This document shows positions 18,246 to 28,193 of a DNA stretch of 64,000 nucleotides, one piece after another. Below the pieces are notes generated by a model. It was not told where the DNA came from and ran no database searches. It saw only the letters and a program-made list of their open reading frames with translations. Every line of letters starts with the position of its first letter. Position 1 is the stretch's first letter. Origin of the DNA: Ruminococcus sp. (GTDB taxonomy: Bacteria > Bacillota > Clostridia > Oscillospirales > Ruminococcaceae); contig JAJQIB010000024.1 of the NCBI GenBank assembly GCA_021199375.1, positions 5,654 to 69,653 of the forward strand, given 5' to 3'. A program made the translations under genes and the position numbers.

Positions 18246-19429
18246 AGATATTATCTCCTAAAAAAAGCAGTAGAATATATGCAGCCTTTACGCTATTAAG
18301 CATAAGTATTATGGCTTTTTTTCTATGCTCAAACATGATTTTTTCTTCCGAAAGCGTATCAAGCAGCGTCAATTACGACACGCAGCTTACTCAAAACTGC
18401 TACACTATTAAGATTACCGATGCTTCTTTTCACGATGGAATAATTGAGTTTACACTAAAATGTAAGCTTACACAAACAGCGAGCACACAGTCTTATCCGG
18501 AGGTTTCAAGTGTTACCTTTGATTCATCATTAGTAGAATATGAATTTGAAACAGGTGAAAAATACGATGATTATTCGCAAATAGTTACTGTTTTATCGCC
18601 TCCGAACGAATTTGAACTAATGAAAATAACTGTAACAAGTAAGCTTGCTGATACCGTATATGAAGACAGCTACAACGATTTTGGAGAGCTTGTTGAAGGA
18701 TATACACAGGAAGGTGAAAGCTTCTCCGAAGTAGTCACGGTCGATAAAAAGGATATGTCCGACAAACATATAGAGGCTGTTCCCGGCTATAGCGACAGCG
18801 TAGAGGAGAACGGTAATGACACTTTTGATGACCCGAATTTATCAAACGAAGAGGCATCAATCGTTGCTTCAGAAAGCGAAACCACATCGTCTAAAGCCAC
18901 AGAAAAACCAGCGGAAACATCTGAAAGCAGCACACAAAGCTCCGCCATGTCTTCTGCTGAAACAACAGTAGAAACAACTTTGGTAACGCAGCAAACACAG
19001 TCAGATGAGATTCAAACAACTCAACCACAGACTGTTACACAGACAACCACTAGTCAAATCCAAACTACAACAGATGTGCCGCAAACAACAGCTGCATCAG
19101 CAACAAAAGCGAGTACAACTACAGCAAAAAGTAAGACTACTACAACGAAAAAAACGACAACAGCAACTACAAAAAGCACTTCGTCAGTACCAACTAAAAT
19201 AAGCATTTCAAACGGTGACGTAACGATTGGTATAGGTCAAAGTATCACGCTTTCTGCATTTATTGAGCCGTCAAATGCTGAAACAAGCATAACATGGAGC
19301 GTCAACAGAAATGACCTTGCAAGCGTAAATTCAAAGGGAGAAGTTAGCGCTTTAGCTGCCGGAAAAGTAATTGTAACGGCTACAACTTCAAACGGACTTA
19401 GTGCAAGTACAATGATTACAATTGAATAA
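18242..19429 (+). CDS. Secreted/surface protein with Ser/Thr-rich linker and C-terminal BIG2-like domain
   Basis: N-terminal hydrophobic segment; TKISISNGDVTIGIGQSITLSAFIEPSNAETSITWSVNRNDLASVNSKGEVSALAAGKVIVTATTSNG. Confidence 0.75.
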   Translation: MKILSPKKSSRIYAAFTLLSISIMAFFLCSNMIFSSESVSSSVNYDTQLTQNCYTIKITDASFHDGIIEFTLKCKLTQTASTQSYPEVSSVTFDSSLVEYEFETGEKYDDYSQIVTVLSPPNEFELMKITVTSKLADTVYEDSYNDFGELVEGYTQEGESFSEVVTVDKKDMSDKHIEAVPGYSDSVEENGNDTFDDPNLSNEEASIVASESETTSSKATEKPAETSESSTQSSAMSSAETTVETTLVTQQTQSDEIQTTQPQTVTQTTTSQIQTTTDVPQTTAASATKASTTTAKSKTTTTKKTTTATTKSTSSVPTKISISNGDVTIGIGQSITLSAFIEPSNAETSITWSVNRNDLASVNSKGEVSALAAGKVIVTATTSNGLSASTMITIE

Positions 19430-19443
19430 TTGGAGGTAAAAAA

Positions 19444-19743
19444 ATGAAATTTGCAAATCAAAACAACAAGGTGAGAATTAACGGATATGTAGCAAGTGAG
19501 ATCACAAAAAACTGCTACAACACTGAATTTACGATAGGTGTGGCACGAAAAACAAGCGGTGGAGAACGAGGATATAGCGACTATTTCAGTGTCTACATTA
19601 ATGATCCTGCTACCATGAATTTTGTAGTTACACACTTAAAAAAAGGATCTTCAATCATAATCAAAGGTGAGCTGCGTAATTTCAAGGATGGCTCGATTAA
19701 GATCTGTTCGAGTGACATAACGCTGCCAAGCACTAAAAAATGA
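19444..19743 (+). CDS. SSB-like OB-fold protein
   Basis: NNKVRINGYVASEITKNCYNTEFTIGVARKTSGGERGYSDYFSVYI...KGSSIIIKGELRNFKDGS. Confidence 0.65.
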   Translation: MKFANQNNKVRINGYVASEITKNCYNTEFTIGVARKTSGGERGYSDYFSVYINDPATMNFVVTHLKKGSSIIIKGELRNFKDGSIKICSSDITLPSTKK

Positions 19744-19757
19744 GAAGGAAAGATATT

Positions 19758-20321
19758 ATGAATGATGCTCAAATCATGTTTGAATATCCGGTTGAGGATA
19801 TGCAAATAATCATCGAGGAAGAGATAACCGAGATACAAAATCGACTCAAAAAAGTGAAGATAACTGCTTTTTCTATTCTTTCGTTTTCTCTGATTTTGTT
19901 TCTGATTTACTCGATTTTTTCGGTTAAAATAATCACAATCATAGCCGTGATTTCGCTTTTGTTTTCATCATTTTTGTTTTCCTTATGTATAAAAAATGAG
20001 CGACATTTTCTTCATATAAGGGCAAATGAAAACGAAATGACGCTAAAATATTTTACATCAAAGGGACTAAAAGAAATGCAAATATGGTACGAGGATATAT
20101 CGAAAATAACCTTTTCAAAAGATTATACCTCTGTGAGAATTGAGGGGAAATCAAAAAACACGCGCTTTAAGCATGAGATCCTTCTTAATAATGCTACTCC
20201 GGAGCAGGGATTTTTCCTTTATACGTTACCAAGACTGACCGATAAAGCTAGGATAAACAGCAAGAAAATTGAGCGAATTTTTGGTACGCAAGAGGAATTT
20301 TACGAGAGAATGGGGGCTTAA
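19758..20321 (+). CDS. Hypothetical membrane protein
   Basis: Two TM helices near N-terminus. Confidence 0.45.
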   Translation: MNDAQIMFEYPVEDMQIIIEEEITEIQNRLKKVKITAFSILSFSLILFLIYSIFSVKIITIIAVISLLFSSFLFSLCIKNERHFLHIRANENEMTLKYFTSKGLKEMQIWYEDISKITFSKDYTSVRIEGKSKNTRFKHEILLNNATPEQGFFLYTLPRLTDKARINSKKIERIFGTQEEFYERMGA

Positions 20322-20323
20322 AA

Positions 20324-20638
20324 ATGGAGGTAAAAATCCGAGGAATTGACGAGAAAATCATCAAAGAAATTGATAAAATTGCAGACCGTGACAAGCTTTC
20401 ACGCAACGCTTTAATCGTCAAAATTTTGTCCGATTATGTAGCTTGCAAGGATGAATTTTTGTCAAATTCGCTGCCGAAAATAACGAAAAGCTTGGTCGAA
20501 AATGAGTTAAAAAGGCTTACATTAACCGCCGATTGTGTGACCGAAAATGTGTATATTGCGACACTAAAAATGATGAAATCTGCTGAAAAAATTGAGATTT
20601 TTTTCACTTCCGACAGCGATTTTTCGCAAAAAAAATGA
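20324..20638 (+). CDS. Ribbon-helix-helix-like protein
   Basis: IRGIDEKIIKEIDKIADRDKLSRNALIVKILSDY. Confidence 0.6.
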   Translation: MEVKIRGIDEKIIKEIDKIADRDKLSRNALIVKILSDYVACKDEFLSNSLPKITKSLVENELKRLTLTADCVTENVYIATLKMMKSAEKIEIFFTSDSDFSQKK

Positions 20639-20741
20639 TAAAAAAATCGACTGACGATGACGATTTTTGAGTGTCATTTACAAAAAGTATTTATTTCAAA
20701 TACAAAAATAACATCACAGGTTCATAAAGCCGAAACACCTA

Positions 20742-20884
20742 TATTTACGACATAAATAAGCTTACAGATTTTAGGAAAAAGTTTATTTACGGCATAAATA
20801 AGAATCCATAATTTAGGAGAAAATATATTTACGACATAAATATGTTTACATATTTTAGGAGATTTCATATTTACCACATAAATA
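20742..20884. repeat. Four quasi-palindromic 17-nt sites TATTTAC[GC][AG]CATAAATA-like on an exact 42-bp period
   Basis: Sites at 20742-20758, 20784-20800, 20826-20842, 20868-20884; spacers share TTTAGGA. Confidence 0.95.
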
Positions 20885-20888
20885 TGAA

Positions 20889-20964
20889 AAAGTGGGATGA
20901 CCCCACTTTGTGGGTTAAAAAAACACGGTTCTACCGTGTTTTCCGAGCGGCGTGACCCCACGCC
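20889..20964. promoter_or_regulatory. Three consecutive hairpins; candidate oriT/terminator region
   Basis: AAAGTGGG/CCCACTTT, AAAACACGGT/ACCGTGTTTT, GGCGTG/CACGCC. Confidence 0.55.
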
Positions 20965-21012
20965 TTTATGCTCATGTAGAGCCTTCTTAACAAAAAAATT
21001 GAAAGGAGAATT

Positions 21013-21432
21013 TTGATGGGTGATAAAAAAATACGGACATACAGCTTTGATGAAAGTGTCCTCGAAAAATTTGATACGCTGTTTGAGTACAGCGATGCAA
21101 GAACAAAGAGCGACTTGCTAAGCGAACTGATCTGTGAAGCATACGACAAGAGCATTGACGATGAAGCAATTAGATTGATGAGGATTGAAGAAAAGCTAGA
21201 TCGAATTTTGAAAATCTCAAATGAGAATAATCTATACGACTATGAAATTCGTGACGCTCTAAATTCTTTGATTACCTATTACGAACCGACAACTAGTTTT
21301 GTTTCGGCAGATGAGCAATTTAGCAACTCAGCCCTCCATGATTACATCCTACGGTCAAAGGAAAATTACCTTGCTAAGCTACACGCAAGGTCGATTGAGA
21401 GCAAGGGAATAAAAAAGGGTGAGGACAAATGA
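21013..21432 (+). CDS. RHH/MobC-like relaxosome accessory protein
   Basis: KKIRTYSFDESVLEKFDTLFEYSDARTKSDLLSELICEAY; 4-bp overlap with relaxase gene. Confidence 0.6.
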   Translation: MMGDKKIRTYSFDESVLEKFDTLFEYSDARTKSDLLSELICEAYDKSIDDEAIRLMRIEEKLDRILKISNENNLYDYEIRDALNSLITYYEPTTSFVSADEQFSNSALHDYILRSKENYLAKLHARSIESKGIKKGEDK

Positions 21433-23936
21433 ACAAGCCTGTAATCAATGCAGCAGTGATTTTAAAAACAAAATTTTTAAATCCGGATGATTCAAGCTGG
21501 AACATTGGCGGCAGTGATTTTTGCGACTATCTTGACAAATGCGATTTTGCATTTGATAACGAAAAGGATTCGTTAGATGAAAATGATTTTAACGATTTTC
21601 GGGAACACGAGCAAATAAGCAAGAGTGAGGGCTGTCCTAAGTACCTTGGAGTTATATCCTTTAACAACGATGTGCTGATTGACAACGGACTTATGATTAA
21701 TGGAGAGGTTGACGCTAAGGCTTTGATGGATGTTGGTAGAAAAAGCATTAACGCTTTAGTTGCTAATTCCGACAAGCTTGTAAACTCAAACTGTTACTGG
21801 ATGGCAGGGATTCATACGGACACCGATAATGTTCACTTACAGTTTCAGTTACTCGAATATCATAGGCTGGAGGACAGAAAGAAAATCTATCGTGACGAAG
21901 ATGCACTTGAACAAAAAGCCTTGGATGCTTGCAAGTCAGCGGCGGCTCACTCAGTAATACGATCCGAATTGTCAAAAGAGCTTACAGACTACGAGAGGAA
22001 TGTACTGCTTAAAAAGCTTAGTGCAAGCCTCGAAACAAGCGATAAAAAAATCGAGGATTTAATTAAATCCTTGCCGCAAAACAGAGCATGGCAGTACAAC
22101 AGACTAAACAAGGATATGCAAAATATGATTAACAGCTGTGTAAGATCTATTATTAACGATAACGCAGAGCTTAAAGCTGATTATCAAGCTTACATAGAAA
22201 AAATTGAAGACCTGCAAAATAGCTACAAGGACATCTATGGCAAAAAATCAAGATACCATAATTACAAGGAAAGCCGCTTGTATGGTCGTGACGGTTTTTA
22301 CAGCCGTGCTGGAAACGCTTTGCTTAATGCTTGCAAGGCAGAAGTAAGCAATCGTGCAAATCTGTCTGAAAAGAAACCGGAGGTAGACAATTCTCATAAC
22401 GATGATTATATACCGAATGTCAGCGATGATTACAGCTATGATGACGAAGCGTATCTTTCTGAAAATGAAATCGAAGCTGATATCTGCTGTTCAGATGAGA
22501 TAGACTGTTCCAATGATGGCGACTATGTACTAGATGCCAATGGTGATTACGATAATGATGATGAAGAGTATCTGTCTGAAACAAAAACTGTACCTATTAT
22601 GCAATGGAGCGGACAATATCGTGAAGCCTGTAAGCTGCTGTTCGGCGAAAATGAAGACTACAAAAAAAGCGAGGCACTTCTGCTTAGAGAAAGTGAAAGA
22701 GGAAATGTGCTTGCGGATTACACTTTAGGTCAGATGTATTCAGCGGACAAATACGGAGTAAGGGACGATGACAAATCCTTTGCTCACTATGCTAAGGCTT
22801 TATCGGGATTTTTAGCACTTGAACCGCTTAATGATAAAATGAAGCCGTACATACAATACCGTATAGGTAAGATGTATTGTTATGGATTAGGTACACAAAA
22901 AGACGAAAAAGAAGCATTTGACTGGTTTCAAAAATCAGCAAAAGCAGGTAATAAATTTGCTCAATTTAGTTTAGCTAATATGTATTATTACGGAAGCGGA
23001 GTTGACAAGAACCTTTCGGAAGCTTTTAATTGGTATTCTAAGGCGGCTAAGCAGGATCAGCCATATGCAGATTTTGCACTCGGCAAAATGTATCAAAACG
23101 GAGAATTTGTAGAGCAAAGCGATGCTAAGGCTTATGAGTGCTACGCAAAAGCCTTATCGGGGTTTTTACAGCTAGAAGGTCAAGCAACTCAGCCGGACGG
23201 AGATTTGCTGTACAAAATCGGATGCATGTACAACAAGGGACTAGGCACAGAGCTTGACACAGAAAAAGCAATCTCATACTTTACACGCTCCTCAGAGCTT
23301 GGCAACGCAAACGCTCAGTACATGATGGGAAAGCATTTTTTATCCTCCGACAGCAAAAAAGCTTATGGGTATTTTCGAGCAGCGTCTGACAAGCTGCCAT
23401 TAGCAGCATACTATGCCGGAAAGCTTCTAATAGAAAATGGTGCGTCATCTGATATGCCGGAAGGGCTTCGTCTATTAAGGCAAGCTGCGGACAATGATGT
23501 AGATCCCGCTTGCTATTACTTAGGCAAATATCTTTTCTCACAGGAATCAAGACAAATGAAATCGGAAGGTTTTACTTATCTGCTCAAATCCGCTGATGAG
23601 TTTAACAACGCTTACGCTCAGTACATGATAGGAAAAATCTATCTGTCTGAAAATAAAATAGATAAGGCAAGAGAATATCTTAACAGATCCTATGAAAATG
23701 GAAATGAGTATGCTAAAAATCTGCTCAATAAGCATCTCTCGAAATCCACGATTTCTGTACATAGCCAATCGGCTGTATCTGCTGTAAAGAGTTTTGCCAT
23801 GTCTCATACTAAGCTGATTGGACGCAGTGCAGCAGCCATAAACAGAGAGCTTGCACGAGAGAAGGCAAAAACCATGCAGCTTATGCGTGAATTTGAACGT
23901 GATGAGCAGATTAGACAAAGCGGTAAGAGCGTGTGA
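21429..23936 (+). CDS. MobP-like relaxase with C-terminal Sel1-like repeats
   Basis: AGIHTDTDNVHLQFQLLEYHR; multiple A..LG.MY..G.G...D...A..WY.KAA repeats. Confidence 0.8.
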   Translation: MNKPVINAAVILKTKFLNPDDSSWNIGGSDFCDYLDKCDFAFDNEKDSLDENDFNDFREHEQISKSEGCPKYLGVISFNNDVLIDNGLMINGEVDAKALMDVGRKSINALVANSDKLVNSNCYWMAGIHTDTDNVHLQFQLLEYHRLEDRKKIYRDEDALEQKALDACKSAAAHSVIRSELSKELTDYERNVLLKKLSASLETSDKKIEDLIKSLPQNRAWQYNRLNKDMQNMINSCVRSIINDNAELKADYQAYIEKIEDLQNSYKDIYGKKSRYHNYKESRLYGRDGFYSRAGNALLNACKAEVSNRANLSEKKPEVDNSHNDDYIPNVSDDYSYDDEAYLSENEIEADICCSDEIDCSNDGDYVLDANGDYDNDDEEYLSETKTVPIMQWSGQYREACKLLFGENEDYKKSEALLLRESERGNVLADYTLGQMYSADKYGVRDDDKSFAHYAKALSGFLALEPLNDKMKPYIQYRIGKMYCYGLGTQKDEKEAFDWFQKSAKAGNKFAQFSLANMYYYGSGVDKNLSEAFNWYSKAAKQDQPYADFALGKMYQNGEFVEQSDAKAYECYAKALSGFLQLEGQATQPDGDLLYKIGCMYNKGLGTELDTEKAISYFTRSSELGNANAQYMMGKHFLSSDSKKAYGYFRAASDKLPLAAYYAGKLLIENGASSDMPEGLRLLRQAADNDVDPACYYLGKYLFSQESRQMKSEGFTYLLKSADEFNNAYAQYMIGKIYLSENKIDKAREYLNRSYENGNEYAKNLLNKHLSKSTISVHSQSAVSAVKSFAMSHTKLIGRSAAAINRELAREKAKTMQLMREFERDEQIRQSGKSV

Positions 23937-23943
23937 AAAACGC

Positions 23944-23973
23944 TTGACAAACACTAAAAAGGCGTGGTATAAT
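23944..23973 (+). promoter_or_regulatory. Promoter of rhuM-like gene
   Basis: TTGACA-18 bp-TATAAT. Confidence 0.7.
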
Positions 23974-24002
23974 AAAGAGGAAAAAGATAAGGAGATTGTA
24001 TC

Positions 24003-25046
24003 ATGAGTACAAAAGATGAAATAACCATTCGCTCAAGTGCAGCGGAATATCTGACTTATGTTGCTTCTGTCGGCGAACAGCAGGATAGCATTGAGATGCG
24101 ATATGAGGACGAAAATATCTGGCTGACACAAAAAATGATGGCGACTCTCTACGATGTGAGCTTGCCAACGATTAACGAACATATCAAAAAAATATATGCG
24201 GATAATGAGCTATCAGAATCATCAACTATTCGGAATTTTCGAATAGTTCAAACTGAAGGAAGTAGAGAGGTATCACGCAATGTGAAGCACTATAATCTTC
24301 AAATGATTATTGCAGTAGGCTTCAAGGTAAACAATGAGCGAGCGGTTCAGTTTCGTAAATGGGCAAACGCTATCGTTAAAGATTACACGGTTCAAGGCTG
24401 GGCAATGGATGACGAACGTCTGAAAAACAGTGGCACGATTTTGACAAAAGACTATTTTGAAAAGCAACTTGAAAAAATCCGTGAAATTCGTATGTCTGAA
24501 CGTCGATTTTATCAAAAAATAACGGACATATATGCAACTGCGTTAGATTATGACCCTTCTGCAAAAGCGACAAAACGATTTTTTGCCGCTGTACAGAATA
24601 AATTGCACTATGCTGTTCATGGACAAACAGCAGCAGAGGTAATATATGATAGAGCTGACAGCAGCAAGGAACATATGGGACTTACCACGTGGGACGGTGC
24701 GCCAAAAAGCAAAATACATTCATACGATGTTGTTGTTGCAAAAAATTATCTGTCGGAATTTGAACTCGGACAGATGCAAAGAATCGTATCGGCGTATTTG
24801 GACATGGCAGAGGATATGGCAAACAGACATATTCCAATGACCATGGAGGACTGGGAAAAACGCTTGAACGGATTTTTGAAGATGTGGGATAGAGAGGTTT
24901 TACAAGATGCCGGAAAGGTTTCAGCAGAGCTTGCTAAACAACACGCATTAAGTGAGTTTGAAAAATACAGAATCGTTCAAGACAGATTATTTAAGTCGGA
25001 TTTTGATGAGTATCTCTTGGAATCAGAAGAAAATCCACAAAAATAA
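24003..25046 (+). CDS. RhuM family protein
   Basis: IEMRYEDENIWLTQKMMATLYDVSLPTINEHIKKIYADNEL...VGFKVNNERAVQFRKWANAIVKDYTVQGWAMDDERLK. Confidence 0.9.
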   Translation: MSTKDEITIRSSAAEYLTYVASVGEQQDSIEMRYEDENIWLTQKMMATLYDVSLPTINEHIKKIYADNELSESSTIRNFRIVQTEGSREVSRNVKHYNLQMIIAVGFKVNNERAVQFRKWANAIVKDYTVQGWAMDDERLKNSGTILTKDYFEKQLEKIREIRMSERRFYQKITDIYATALDYDPSAKATKRFFAAVQNKLHYAVHGQTAAEVIYDRADSSKEHMGLTTWDGAPKSKIHSYDVVVAKNYLSEFELGQMQRIVSAYLDMAEDMANRHIPMTMEDWEKRLNGFLKMWDREVLQDAGKVSAELAKQHALSEFEKYRIVQDRLFKSDFDEYLLESEENPQK

Positions 25047-25111
25047 AATTCATGAATCAATTTTCACCAGAAGGGCTTATTCACAGCCCTTCTTTTTGTT
25101 TGGAGGTTAAA

Positions 25112-27562
25112 ATGAAAAAACTAGGAAAAATATTATCATTGGTATCTGCAAAGGTGCTGTTTGTATTTGGATGGATATATGATTTTTCGATGAGAATACT
25201 CAATGCTGTTAATAAGACACCAATTGAGGACGATGAGAGACGCAATGTGCGAGTCAATCAATTTGCCATTGCCTCTCTAATTTTTTACGCACTTTGCAAC
25301 TCTGCTATTAATTTTTTGATTAAGACTCTTTACCGTGCATCGGGAGGAGATGGATTTATAGCTTGCCATTTTATGATTTGGGACATAATAATCCCAAGAA
25401 GCTTCGCCGTCTTTATCCTTGAAATTATTCTTTCTTTGATAGTAGGTCTTGCAGTCGCTATCAAGCTGCACACATTCTATCGCATGAAAACGGATGCCAA
25501 GGATGTAAAAGGTGACAGCAAATTCATGACTTCGGATGAGCTTGAAAAGAATTTTTTTGCCGTTGAAAAAGAAGACATTGACGATTATGAACAAAGACAT
25601 CTGACGCAAATTGAATCGTTGACAGCAGCAGGACTTATTGTGGGTGAAACAAAGGATAAGTATTACATTGAGCCTGACACCTATAATTCGCTTATTGTCG
25701 GAGCAACACGATCCGGTAAGGGCGAATGCTTTGTATTGCCGTCGCTCAGGCTTATGGCGATGGCTAATCAAAAAAGCAAGCCGCACATTATTGTCAACGA
25801 CATGAAGGGCGAACTGCTTGAGAAGACCTATCATCACTTTGTGCGAAACGGGTATAACATGATGGTGCTGGATCTAATTGACGTAAGTCATTCTATGCAT
25901 TGGAATCCTTTGCAGGAGATCATCAATGAATATCTTAAAGCACGCCATGCAGGAAGTGATGACCTGTCACAGGTATCATCCCTTGTAAGCTCATTTGCGC
26001 ACTGCTTAACCGACGACAGCAAATCGGAAGCTGTTTGGACAAATTCAGCTCACTCACTTTTGTGCGCTCTTGTTTACTACTTTTTAGATCGTGGCTATGA
26101 AAAGGGAGATATGAGTGAGGTTAATATGCCTAATATTTATAGCTTTTACTCTGAATTTGGTACATATGACACCTATGTTGAGGATAACGGTGTTACTAAA
26201 TCGGTTAATGCTCTTGATGAGGTCTTTACACGTTTGCCGGCTGGAACGCTTGCAAAGCTTGCATACACTACATCTAATTTTTCAAAGGAAGAAACACGCT
26301 CATCTATAAGGACTGTTCTATCTTCTGACCTGAATATATTTGCAACAGACACAGGAGTGCAAAAGCTTACCGCCGCAAATGATATTAATTATGCTGATTT
26401 TTGCCGCTCTGATAAGCCATCAATTTTGTTTATGGTTATTCCATATGAGGAAAAATCACGTCATGTAATTGCATCTATGTTTATAGATCAATGCTTTTTG
26501 TATCTAGCACAGCAAGCTCGGTTACAGCCTAACGGATGCTTTGAGCGTAAGGTCGAATTTATGATCGATGAGTTTGGACAGCTGCCGATTATTCCTGAAA
26601 TGGGAACAAAGCTAAACGTTTCAGCTGGTGCGAATATTTTATTTAATCTTTTTTTGCAGGATTTAAATCAGCTAAAGAGATACAAGGACGAGGCGGATTC
26701 AGTTCGAGCAGGATGTAATTTACAGGTATACATTAACTCGCTTAATCCAAAGACGAACAAAGAGTTTTCGAGCGAAATTGGCAATGAAACAGTTAATTAT
26801 CTCACATTTAGTGGCAACATACATGGTTTCCTCGACAGCCAAAGAGAAACGGTAGACCGAAAGGCTCTGCTTGATGAAAACCAGTTATCCAGACTTGAAA
26901 TCGGTGAAGCAATAATACTAAAGCAAAGATGTAGTCCAGTGAGAACAAAAATAACGCCATATCATTTGTTGCCCTACATTCCTAGCCGTATACCTCGCCT
27001 CGAAATACCGATCGAGACTACAGATATTAGACTAAGCGATGTGATATATCCTCTTGATGACGTTTGGGACAGCTTAGGCGAGATTGGTATGCGTTATCGT
27101 ATGGATGCCTTGCAAACTCGTGCTAACGGGCTTTTTGACAAGCTGTATCGCATTGAAAAACAAATAGCATCTATTACAGGGCAAATACCTGATGATCTAA
27201 TCAAACAGCGTGATGATTGCAAGACAGAAGCTAAAAAGGCACAAAAGGAAGCAGATGATTACAAAGCCGAAATAAACAGAATAAACGAATTTAGAAGCTC
27301 TAATATGATAATGTCCGGTATTGGCAACGATGAAAGTGGTTATTATGATTATGATTCATATTCTGAAGGTGCTGATTTATCATTTGATGCGATCTACAAG
27401 CTTAACGAGCTTGATGGCTATAGATTTGACGAGGAGCTTTCTAAAGGCGTGGACTATGCAAAAGCATACGTCAAGAAAATGCAAGCATCACCGTCCTTAC
27501 GCAGCGAATTTTCTAAAGCTGATTGGATAGAGATTGAGGAGGCTTTGACAAGGGTAGAATAG
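25112..27562 (+). CDS. VirD4/TraG-like type IV coupling protein
   Basis: NSLIVGATRSGKGECFVLPSLR; MIDEFGQLPIIPEMGTKLNVSAGANILFNLFLQDLNQL. Confidence 0.92.
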   Translation: MKKLGKILSLVSAKVLFVFGWIYDFSMRILNAVNKTPIEDDERRNVRVNQFAIASLIFYALCNSAINFLIKTLYRASGGDGFIACHFMIWDIIIPRSFAVFILEIILSLIVGLAVAIKLHTFYRMKTDAKDVKGDSKFMTSDELEKNFFAVEKEDIDDYEQRHLTQIESLTAAGLIVGETKDKYYIEPDTYNSLIVGATRSGKGECFVLPSLRLMAMANQKSKPHIIVNDMKGELLEKTYHHFVRNGYNMMVLDLIDVSHSMHWNPLQEIINEYLKARHAGSDDLSQVSSLVSSFAHCLTDDSKSEAVWTNSAHSLLCALVYYFLDRGYEKGDMSEVNMPNIYSFYSEFGTYDTYVEDNGVTKSVNALDEVFTRLPAGTLAKLAYTTSNFSKEETRSSIRTVLSSDLNIFATDTGVQKLTAANDINYADFCRSDKPSILFMVIPYEEKSRHVIASMFIDQCFLYLAQQARLQPNGCFERKVEFMIDEFGQLPIIPEMGTKLNVSAGANILFNLFLQDLNQLKRYKDEADSVRAGCNLQVYINSLNPKTNKEFSSEIGNETVNYLTFSGNIHGFLDSQRETVDRKALLDENQLSRLEIGEAIILKQRCSPVRTKITPYHLLPYIPSRIPRLEIPIETTDIRLSDVIYPLDDVWDSLGEIGMRYRMDALQTRANGLFDKLYRIEKQIASITGQIPDDLIKQRDDCKTEAKKAQKEADDYKAEINRINEFRSSNMIMSGIGNDESGYYDYDSYSEGADLSFDAIYKLNELDGYRFDEELSKGVDYAKAYVKKMQASPSLRSEFSKADWIEIEEALTRVE

Positions 27563-27696
27563 AAACACACAGCTACAAGTACAGGAACGATAGAAAGACT
27601 GATGATTTCACACAATGTTTACAATCTTCCTTGTGAAAACTCTTGACAAACGATAAAAAATGTGATACACTGTATTACAGAAAGGGGCTGTTAATC

Positions 27697-27915
27697 ATGG
27701 CTATATCATTAAGACTAAGCGAAGACGATAGCATGCTATTTAAAGATTATGCACAAATGCATAATATGACTGTTTCGGAGCTTATCCGACAATCTGTTCT
27801 TGAACGGATCGAAAATGAATATGATCTGGCATCATATGAAAAAGCCATTGCCGAATTCAAAGAAAATCCTGTAACCTATTCCCTTGATGAGGTTAAAAAG
27901 GAGTTGGGATTGTGA
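27697..27915 (+). CDS. RHH antitoxin of RelBE-like system
   Basis: MAISLRLSEDDSMLFKDYAQMHNMTVSELIRQSVLERIENEYDLASYEKA. Confidence 0.8.
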   Translation: MAISLRLSEDDSMLFKDYAQMHNMTVSELIRQSVLERIENEYDLASYEKAIAEFKENPVTYSLDEVKKELGL

Positions 27916-28193
27916 AATATACGGTGGTATTCACTGAATCTGCAAAAAAGGAACTAAAAAAGCTCGATAGGCACGTAGCTTCACTCATCATTGGTTGGAT
28001 AGAAAAGAATCTGCAAGGTTGCGAGGATCCTCGTTCCAAAGGAAAAGCACTTACCGCAAATCATAGTGGTGAATGGCGTTACAGAATAGGCGATTATAGA
28101 CTTATCTGTCTTATAGATGACGACAAGCTTGTTATCCTTGCATTAAGTGTAGGACATAGACGAGACATTTATGGAGGGAAAAGAAATGCCTGA
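27912..28193 (+). CDS. RelE/ParE-family toxin
   Basis: MKYTVVFTESAKKELKKLDRHVASLIIGWIEKNLQGCEDPRSKGKALTANHSGEWRYRIGDYRLICLI. Confidence 0.88.
   Translation: MKYTVVFTESAKKELKKLDRHVASLIIGWIEKNLQGCEDPRSKGKALTANHSGEWRYRIGDYRLICLIDDDKLVILALSVGHRRDIYGGKRNA

Noticed and set aside
20742-20884. CRISPR array interpretation of the 42-bp periodic repeats
   Set aside because: Spacers are not unique (shared TTTAGGA core), repeats are only 17 nt and there are no cas genes
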